A stretch of 33,882 nucleotides of DNA, from NCBI GenBank assembly GCA_025455785.1, contig JALOLV010000010.1, positions 1 to 33,882 on the forward strand, written 5' to 3'. Below are positions 27,017 to 33,882 of this stretch, piece after piece; position 1 is the stretch's first letter, and each line of letters opens with the position of its first letter. The notes below the pieces were generated by a model. It saw nothing but the letters and a program-made list of their open reading frames with translations. It had not been told where the DNA came from and did not search any database. This stretch comes from Spirosomataceae bacterium (GTDB taxonomy: Bacteria > Bacteroidota > Bacteroidia > Cytophagales > Spirosomataceae). The translations under genes were made by a program, and so were the position numbers.

Positions 27017-28351
27017 ATGTTCAAAAAAGCATTTTTCAGTATTTCTATCTTTGTGAGCATTAAAACTATGGCTCAAAAACCTATTCAATTCATCACGCTT
27101 GACCCCGGTCATTTTCATGCCGCATTGGTTCAAAATAAAAACTATGATAATGTTGAATCAACTGTCAATGTGTATGCTCCCGCAGGTCAAGACCTTCAAG
27201 ACCATTTAAAAAGAATCGAGAGTTATAACACGAGGGCCAAAAATCCAACCAATTGGGTGGAAAATGTTTATCAAGGAAGCGATTATTTAGAAAAAATGCT
27301 TACTGAAAAGAAAGGAAATGTATTAGTAATTTCTGGAAATAATAAAAAGAAAACCGAATACATTTTAAAGTCAGCCCAAGCAGGTATCAATATTCTGGCC
27401 GATAAACCCATGTGTATTGATAGTAAAGGCTATCAGCAACTTATTCAAGCATTTGAAGCCGCTAAAAAAAACAATGTATTGCTTTATGATATAATGACCG
27501 AACGTTCGGAAATTACAACTATTCTTCAAAAAGAAATTTCACAAATTCCATCAATTTTCGGTACACTCCAAAAAGGTACGCCAAATAACCCTTCAATTAT
27601 CAAAGAAAGTGTTCATCATTTTTATAAATACGTTTCTGGCAGTCCGCTGAAACGTCCATCTTGGTTTATGGATGTTTCACAACAAGGAGAAGGGATTGTC
27701 GATGTTACGACTCACTTGGTAGATTTGGTACAATGGGCGGCATTCCCAAATGTTACGCTTTCAACAAAAGATGTGCAACTAACTTCGGCAAACCGTTGGC
27801 CAACAACCATGACATTAAGCCAGTTTTCCATAATTACGGGACAAAATCAATTCCCTGATTTCTTGAAAAATAACTTAATGAATGACACAACTTTAAATAT
27901 CTATGCAAACGGAGAAATTAATTATAAACTTCGTGGGATAAACGCCAAAGTCAAAGTATTGTGGAATTATAGTACTCCCGAAGGTGGAGATACCCATTAT
28001 TCGATAATGAAAGGAACAAAGGCAAATGTTGAAATCAGACAAGGTAAAGCCGAGAGGTTTACGCCTCAATTGTATATTCAAACCAATAGTGTCTCGGATT
28101 CTGAATTGCTAAAGGCATTTGAAGTGTTACAGAAAAAATATGCTGGCATTGCCCTAAAAAAGCAAGGAAGTGAATGGTTGGTTGAAATCCCTGATAGTTA
28201 TAGAACTGGCCATGAGGCACATTTTGGCGAAGTAATGGATAGATTTTTAGATTATAAGGCTAAAAACAAACTACCCGAGTGGGAAGTACCAAATATGTTG
28301 GTAAAGTATTACACAACAACCAAAGCCTTAGAATTAGCCAAGAAAAAATAA
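27017..28351 (+). CDS. Exported Gfo/Idh/MocA-like protein with degenerate glycine motif
   Basis: Signal peptide MFKKAFFSISIFVSIKTMAQ; Rossmann-like ITLDPGHFHAALV, NILADKPMCID (DKP motif). Confidence 0.85.
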   Translation: MFKKAFFSISIFVSIKTMAQKPIQFITLDPGHFHAALVQNKNYDNVESTVNVYAPAGQDLQDHLKRIESYNTRAKNPTNWVENVYQGSDYLEKMLTEKKGNVLVISGNNKKKTEYILKSAQAGINILADKPMCIDSKGYQQLIQAFEAAKKNNVLLYDIMTERSEITTILQKEISQIPSIFGTLQKGTPNNPSIIKESVHHFYKYVSGSPLKRPSWFMDVSQQGEGIVDVTTHLVDLVQWAAFPNVTLSTKDVQLTSANRWPTTMTLSQFSIITGQNQFPDFLKNNLMNDTTLNIYANGEINYKLRGINAKVKVLWNYSTPEGGDTHYSIMKGTKANVEIRQGKAERFTPQLYIQTNSVSDSELLKAFEVLQKKYAGIALKKQGSEWLVEIPDSYRTGHEAHFGEVMDRFLDYKAKNKLPEWEVPNMLVKYYTTTKALELAKKK

Positions 28352-28405
28352 TTTTTTAGGTTGAAGATTTCAATTAATTTCTCAACCAAATAGAACTGAT
28401 ACGAA

Positions 28406-29299
28406 ATGAAATTAAAACCCTTCATATTAATTCTCCAATTAATTTTTAGTCAAGAATTAATTGCTCAGAATAAGATTATTGCCCAAAAATTCAATTCCAA
28501 AATTGATGTTTTAATCAACAATAATCTGTTTACGAGTTATATTTTTTCACCAGATGAAAAATATCCGTTCTTTTTTCCGGTAAATGGCCCATCAAATGCT
28601 TCTGTAACTTCAATGCGAAATGCCAACTATCCGCATCATAGCTCTTTGTTTTTTGGGTGTGATAAAGTGAATGGAGGAAATTATTGGCAAGAAGGACTCG
28701 AAAGAGGTCAAATCGTTTCGGTACGAGCTGATATTTTGGAGTCAGGGAGCGAAAAAGTTGTGATTGAAAATGAGTGTATTTGGAGACGCCCGAATGCGGT
28801 TTCGCCCATAAAAGACATTCGCAGAATAACGATAACATCTACCTCAAAAGAACTTTACCAGATTGATTTCGATATTACACTCGAAACATTGATTGATGTA
28901 GTTATTGAGAAAACCAATCATTCATTGTTTAGTGGAAGAATGGACGCTGATTTAGCAGTAATTAACGGTGGAACAATGATAAATTCTAACGGCGAAAAAG
29001 GCGAAAAAGAGACATTCGGGAAAAGAGCCTCATGGATAGATTTTTATGGTAAACGGGGCGAAAAAACGGAGGGAATGGCTATTTTACAACATCCGTCGAA
29101 TCAGTGGTATCCTGCACCGTGGTTTACAAGAGATTATGGTTTTTTCTCACCTACTCCGATGTATTGGCCAGCCAATGACAAAGAAATAACTTTGAAAAAA
29201 GGACAGGTGATTCAATTAAGATACCGTGTATTGGTTCATTCTGGCGATACAGGCAATGCGAAAATTGCAGAACAATTTGAAAAATATAAAGTAGAATAA
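28406..29299 (+). CDS. DUF6807 / PmoA-like exported protein
   Basis: Signal peptide; FPVNGPSNASVTSMRNANYPHHSSLFFGCDKVNGGNYW ... AILQHPSNQWYPAPWFTRDYGFFSPTPMYW. Confidence 0.75.
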   Translation: MKLKPFILILQLIFSQELIAQNKIIAQKFNSKIDVLINNNLFTSYIFSPDEKYPFFFPVNGPSNASVTSMRNANYPHHSSLFFGCDKVNGGNYWQEGLERGQIVSVRADILESGSEKVVIENECIWRRPNAVSPIKDIRRITITSTSKELYQIDFDITLETLIDVVIEKTNHSLFSGRMDADLAVINGGTMINSNGEKGEKETFGKRASWIDFYGKRGEKTEGMAILQHPSNQWYPAPWFTRDYGFFSPTPMYWPANDKEITLKKGQVIQLRYRVLVHSGDTGNAKIAEQFEKYKVE

Positions 29300-29342
29300 A
29301 AATTCAAATCGACAAATAATTAAAAAGAAATTCAACCTTAAC

Positions 29343-30737
29343 TTGATATTAAACATGGAACGTAGAAAGTTTATTGGTACTACCTTAAAGGGAGTTGCCG
29401 CGGCTACCATTGGGATTCCTACAATTGTACCATCATCGGTATTTGGAAAAAACGCACCAAGTAATAAGATTAATATTGGTCAAATTGGTTGTGGACGTAT
29501 CGGCCGAGACCATGACATGGTAGGAACAATGCAACACGACCTCGCAAGAATGGTTGCCGTTTGTGATTTAGACAAAAATCGTTTACAAGATGGTAAATTA
29601 TTAGTCGAAAATTACTACAAAAAGAAAACCGGACAAGATAATTATGTAGATGTACGAATGTATGATGATTATCGTGAAATGCTATTAAACAAAGATATTG
29701 ATGCGGTTATTATCAGTACACCCGACCATTGGCATTCTCAACCCGCCATTGAAGCAGCATTGGCAGGCAAAGACATTTACCTACAAAAACCTACTTCATT
29801 GACCATTGCCGAAGGTAGAGTTTTGAGTAATGTAATCAAGAAAACTGGAAGGATTCTTCAAGTGGGTACACAACAACGTTCATCGCCTCAGTTCAGGATT
29901 GCCGCCGAGTTAGTGCGAAATGGTAGAATTGGAAAGCTGCATACTGTTAAGGTAGGTTTACCGGGCGACCCTTCGGGGCCAGCGGCTCCGGCAATGCCAG
30001 TACCGAAAGGCTTTAATTATGATATGTGGTTAGGTTCGACTCCCGAAGTTCCCTACACCGAAATCGGGGTGCATCCGCAAAAAGGTTATGACCGACCGGG
30101 CTGGTTGAGAGTTGAGCAGTTTGGTGCAGGTATGATAACTGGATGGGGACAGCACCATTTCGATTCAGCCGCTTGGGGAATGGATACTGAACTTACTGGC
30201 CCAATTTCAATACAAGCAGTGGCAGAATTTCCAAAATCGGGGCTTTGGAATGTTCACGGTGATTTCATGGTAAAAGCAGAATATGCCAACGGAGTTACGA
30301 TGTACACCAGTGGAGGATTTCCGAACGGAATCAGATATGAAGGAACAGAAGGTTGGATTTTTGTTTCGAGAGGAGATTATGTTGCTTCGGCAAGCGACCC
30401 TGTCTCAAAAGCAAAAAGTAGTAAAGCTCTCGATGCCAGTAACCCTAAAATCTTAGAGTCTGTTATCGGAGAAAATGAGATTCATCTTTATAAAAGTACA
30501 GAACATCACCTTAATTGGCTCGAATGTATCCAATCAAGAAAAGAACCAATTTCACCCGTAGAAATAGGCCATCGTGCTTGTTCAGTGTGTTTAGTTAGTC
30601 ATATTGCCATGAAGTTACCACGCAAACTTAGGTGGAATCCGACTACCGAGAAGTTTATAAATGACGATGAAGCCAACAAAATGCTTTCTCGCTCACAGCG
30701 TAAACCTTATGGAACAAACTATATTAAAATGGCGTAA
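29343..30737 (+). CDS. Gfo/Idh/MocA-family oxidoreductase with Tat-like signal
   Basis: MERRKFIGTTLKGVAAATIG; NIGQIGCGRIGRDH (GxGxxG); DIYLQKPTSLTIAEG; GWGQHHFDSAAWGM. Start may be at the downstream ATG 29355. Confidence 0.93.
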   Translation: MILNMERRKFIGTTLKGVAAATIGIPTIVPSSVFGKNAPSNKINIGQIGCGRIGRDHDMVGTMQHDLARMVAVCDLDKNRLQDGKLLVENYYKKKTGQDNYVDVRMYDDYREMLLNKDIDAVIISTPDHWHSQPAIEAALAGKDIYLQKPTSLTIAEGRVLSNVIKKTGRILQVGTQQRSSPQFRIAAELVRNGRIGKLHTVKVGLPGDPSGPAAPAMPVPKGFNYDMWLGSTPEVPYTEIGVHPQKGYDRPGWLRVEQFGAGMITGWGQHHFDSAAWGMDTELTGPISIQAVAEFPKSGLWNVHGDFMVKAEYANGVTMYTSGGFPNGIRYEGTEGWIFVSRGDYVASASDPVSKAKSSKALDASNPKILESVIGENEIHLYKSTEHHLNWLECIQSRKEPISPVEIGHRACSVCLVSHIAMKLPRKLRWNPTTEKFINDDEANKMLSRSQRKPYGTNYIKMA

Positions 30738-30739
30738 TA

Positions 30740-31903
30740 ATGAAAGAAAAAACTAACGATAGAAGGAATTTCCTAAAAAACAGTACGGCAGCGGCTGGGC
30801 TAATGGCTTTCCCTTTTTTAAATAATAATATTTTAAGAAATTATACGACCGAAATCGTAAAGCCAATTCAATTACAAACCTATGATTCTCCAAGACTAAA
30901 ATTTGCCGTTATCGGAATGAATCATGGTCATATTTATGGTCAAGTTGAGGCCGTAAAAAAAGGTGGTGGTCAGTTGGTTGCATATTATGCAAAAGAAGCA
31001 AATTTGTTAGCAGATTTTGCCAAAAGATACCCAGATGCAAAGTTGGTTAAAGATGAAAAAGAAATTCTTGAAGACAAATCAATTCAGTTGGTTTTGAGTT
31101 CGGCAATAGCATCTGAAAGAGCTCCGTTGGGTATAAGAGTTATGAAATCAGGTAAAGATTTTATGTCTGATAAACCCGGTATTACTACCCTCGAACAATT
31201 ATCAGAGGTGAGAAAAGTTCAGAAAGCTACTGGTCGAATTTATTCGATTATGTATAGCGAACGTTTTGAAAATAAGGCAACTGTGAAAGCAGGCGAATTG
31301 GTAAAAGCGGGTGCAATTGGCAATGTAATCCAGACTATTGGGCTTGGACCGCACAGAATGAATACCAAAAGTCGTCCCGAATGGTTTTTCGACAAAGACC
31401 TTTTCGGAGGAATCCTTACTGATATTGCTTCACATCAATTCGACCAATTTTTATTTTTTACTGATTCAAAAAAAGCAGATGTTGTGGCTTCGCAAATCGG
31501 AAATGTTCATCATCCACAATATCCTAAATTTGAAGACTTTGGCGATGTCATGCTTCGTGGTGATGGTGGTATGGGATATATCCGTGTTGATTGGTTTACC
31601 CCAGATGGTTTAAAAACTTGGGGTGATGGAAGGCTCACCATATTGGGAACGGATGGTTATATTGAAATCAGAAAAAATATTGATATTGCTGGTCGAGAAG
31701 GTGGAAGCCATTTGTTTTTGATTGATAATAAGGAAACCAAACACTTTGATTGTGCTGCACAGGTATTGCCTTATGGTACGCAGTTGGTCGATGACATCCT
31801 GAATAGAACCGAAACAGCCATGACCCAAGAACACTGCTTTTTGGCAATGGAATTGGCCTTAAAAGCACAAAAAAACGCCCAAAGAATAAATTTAAAGAAG
31901 TAA
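30740..31903 (+). CDS. Gfo/Idh/MocA-family oxidoreductase with Tat-like signal
   Basis: DRRNFLKNSTAAAGLMAFPF; KFAVIGMNHGHIYGQ; DFMSDKPGITTLEQL; GGILTDIASHQFDQF. Confidence 0.9.
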   Translation: MKEKTNDRRNFLKNSTAAAGLMAFPFLNNNILRNYTTEIVKPIQLQTYDSPRLKFAVIGMNHGHIYGQVEAVKKGGGQLVAYYAKEANLLADFAKRYPDAKLVKDEKEILEDKSIQLVLSSAIASERAPLGIRVMKSGKDFMSDKPGITTLEQLSEVRKVQKATGRIYSIMYSERFENKATVKAGELVKAGAIGNVIQTIGLGPHRMNTKSRPEWFFDKDLFGGILTDIASHQFDQFLFFTDSKKADVVASQIGNVHHPQYPKFEDFGDVMLRGDGGMGYIRVDWFTPDGLKTWGDGRLTILGTDGYIEIRKNIDIAGREGGSHLFLIDNKETKHFDCAAQVLPYGTQLVDDILNRTETAMTQEHCFLAMELALKAQKNAQRINLKK

Positions 31904-31904
31904 A

Positions 31905-33086
31905 ATGATACACACAATGCGTTGGTTCGGGCCAAATGACCCAGTCTCGTTGATGGACATTCGACAAGCTGGATGTACGGGCATTGTAACGGCACTGCAT
32001 CAAATTCCGGTTGGGGAGGTTTGGAATGTAGAAGCCATCAAAGAGCGAATAGATAGTATAGAAAAAGACAACGACCGATACTCTGAACTTAAATGGTTGG
32101 TCGTTGAGAGTTTACCTGTGCATGAGGACATCAAAAAAGGTTTACCCTCAAGAGAACATTTCATTGAAAACTATAAAACTTCGTTAAAAAATCTTGCGAA
32201 GTGCGGCATAAAAACGGTTTGTTACAACTTTATGCCTGTTCTTGATTGGTCAAGAACCAATCTAAACTTTGAAATGCCCGATGGCTCGAAGGCTCTACGT
32301 TTTGTTTGGGAAGACTTTGCGGTGTTTGATTTATGTATTCTAAAAAGGCCCAATGCTGAAAAAGACTATGAAGAGAATGTGATTGAAGCAGCAAAGAACA
32401 AGTTTGATAGAATGTCCGAAATTGAAATAAAAACCCTAAAAGACACCGCACTTTTGGGATTACCGGGTTCTGAAGAGGCTTTTGATTTGAATACTTTTCA
32501 AAGTTTATTAGATAACTACAATGAAATCGGAGACAGAGAATTAAGGGAGAATTTGTACTATTTCATTAAACAAGTCGCTCCTGTTGCCCAAGAGTTGGGT
32601 ATAAATTTATGTATTCATCCCGACGACCCACCCAAACCATTGTTAGGATTGCCACGTGTGGTTAGCACCGAAAATGATTTGGTTCAACTCATGAGTGCAT
32701 ACGATAATCCAGCAAACGGAATCACTTATTGTACTGGCTCTCTGGGGGTTCGTGAAGACAACAATTTGCCTCAAATTATTCGTAGATTCGGTAATAGGAT
32801 TCACTTTATTCACCTAAGAGCAACCAAAAGAGAAGAAAATCCTCGTAATTTTCATGAAGCCGACCACTTGACTGGCGATGTTGATATGTATTCGGTAGTC
32901 AAGGAGATAGTTATTGAAGAAAGAAGAAGTGGTCGAAGTATCCCGATGCGACCCGACCATGGGCACCAAATGCTCGATGATTTGAATAAAAAAACGTATC
33001 CCGGCTACTCTGCTATCGGGCGTTTACGTGGGTTAGCAGAACTAAGAGGATTAGAATTGGGGATTTTGCGGTCTATGGATGAGTGA
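31905..33086 (+). CDS. uxuA: Mannonate dehydratase
   Basis: MRWFGPNDPVSLMDIRQAGCTGIVTALHQIPVGEVW; CYNFMPVLDWSRTNL; NLCIHPDDPPKPLLGLPRVVS; HFIHLRATKRE; RPDHGHQMLDD. Confidence 0.96.
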   Translation: MIHTMRWFGPNDPVSLMDIRQAGCTGIVTALHQIPVGEVWNVEAIKERIDSIEKDNDRYSELKWLVVESLPVHEDIKKGLPSREHFIENYKTSLKNLAKCGIKTVCYNFMPVLDWSRTNLNFEMPDGSKALRFVWEDFAVFDLCILKRPNAEKDYEENVIEAAKNKFDRMSEIEIKTLKDTALLGLPGSEEAFDLNTFQSLLDNYNEIGDRELRENLYYFIKQVAPVAQELGINLCIHPDDPPKPLLGLPRVVSTENDLVQLMSAYDNPANGITYCTGSLGVREDNNLPQIIRRFGNRIHFIHLRATKREENPRNFHEADHLTGDVDMYSVVKEIVIEERRSGRSIPMRPDHGHQMLDDLNKKTYPGYSAIGRLRGLAELRGLELGILRSMDE

Positions 33087-33144
33087 TTGAATATTAATAA
33101 ATACATTTAATTTTAAGTCTTAATGTTAAAGAAAATCCCCAAAA

Positions 33145-33882
33145 ATGAATATTGAAAACGTAAATGTAAAATATCCGAATATTTTTTCATTAGAAGGCAA
33201 AATTGCTTTGATTACAGGCGGCGGAAGCGGTATTGGTTACGAAATAGCCCAATGTATGCAAATGGCTGGTGCAAAAGTCATTATTACGGGTCGTAGAGAG
33301 TTTGCTTTGCAAGAAGCAACCCAAAGTTTGGGTGATAATGTGCATTACATTGTCAATGATGTTACAGACTTGCCTAAGCTCGAAGGTTTGGTTGAGCAAG
33401 TAGAATCGACACACGGGCCGATAGATATTTTGGTAAATAATGCTGGAATCAACATGAAAAAGCCAGCCATTGATGTTACAGACGAAGAGTTTGATAGAAT
33501 CGTTCATACCAATCTTAACTCGGTTTTTGCATTGACAAGAGCTTGCGGAAAAAGAATGCTCGAACGAAAAAATGGTTCAATTATCATGATTTCGTCAATG
33601 GCGGCTTATTATGGAATCGACCGTGTTGTAGCTTACGCAGCTTCTAAATCGGGGGTTGAAGGAATGGTAAAAGTTTTAGCTTCTGAATTTTCAAGATTCA
33701 ATGTAAGAGTAAACGCCATTGCTCCCGGATTCATCGAAACCAATATGATGAAAACAGCTATGAGCAGCGACCCAGACCGTATAAATAAAGCCCTCGGACG
33801 AACACCAATGGCTAAATTTGGAAAACCACAAGACATTGGTTGGGCTGCCGTATTTTTAGCTTCAGAAGCTGCAGGATATATT
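33145..33882 (+). CDS. SDR-family oxidoreductase (partial, runs off window); possible fructuronate/mannonate reductase by context
   Basis: LEGKIALITGGGSGIGYEIA, LVNNAGIN, ISSMAAYYGIDRVVAYAASKSGVEGMVK (Ser-Tyr-Lys), NAIAPGFIETNM. ATG at 33145, open to the window end. Confidence 0.92.
   Translation, partial: MNIENVNVKYPNIFSLEGKIALITGGGSGIGYEIAQCMQMAGAKVIITGRREFALQEATQSLGDNVHYIVNDVTDLPKLEGLVEQVESTHGPIDILVNNAGINMKKPAIDVTDEEFDRIVHTNLNSVFALTRACGKRMLERKNGSIIMISSMAAYYGIDRVVAYAASKSGVEGMVKVLASEFSRFNVRVNAIAPGFIETNMMKTAMSSDPDRINKALGRTPMAKFGKPQDIGWAAVFLASEAAGYI

Noticed and set aside
28530-28838. 102-aa minus-strand ORF inside the DUF6807 gene
   Set aside because: Antisense to a coherent exported protein, no domain or initiation signal.
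31668-32003. 111-aa minus-strand ORF across the oxidoreductase/uxuA junction
   Set aside because: Antisense to two well-supported genes in an operon with a 1-nt gap; composition not protein-like.
33190-33507. 105-aa minus-strand ORF at the right edge
   Set aside because: Antisense to the conserved N-terminal half of the SDR gene.

Overview
The window is a stretch of chromosome from a Bacteroidota bacterium, probably Cytophagales/Spirosomataceae-like. This is inferred from gene content, AT-richness and recurrent TAnnTTTG promoter motifs. About 33 protein genes are dense and mostly housekeeping: a ribF tail, pheA, a parE-type topoisomerase, clpP, ychF, a LysM transglycosylase, an O-methyltransferase, NUDIX, M48 and M23 peptidases, bcp and a split transketolase. 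There are also two ECF sigma cassettes (FecI/FecR type, and sigma / repeat-motif putative anti-sigma / Spy-like), a lone tyrosine recombinase, an SSS symporter, and a Ser-Pro-Pro tRNA cluster. At the right end is a LacI-controlled sugar-acid cluster (three Gfo/Idh/MocA proteins, DUF6807/PmoA-like, mannonate dehydratase, SDR) that runs off the window. The best second-look items are: (1) paired LacI-type palindromes TGCAA-N4-TTGCA upstream of lacI and of the exported oxidoreductase cluster; (2) a two-copy inverted dispersed repeat, one copy inside the sigma/anti-sigma gene pair and one in the 5' leader of the oxidoreductase operon; (3) a 77-bp out-of-frame overlap of the M23 peptidase and bcp genes; (4) a putative anti-sigma factor with four internal YF[ED]xL repeats. 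I saw no CRISPR array, rRNA, prophage or obvious defence island. No database search was possible, so product names rest on motif and family recognition.
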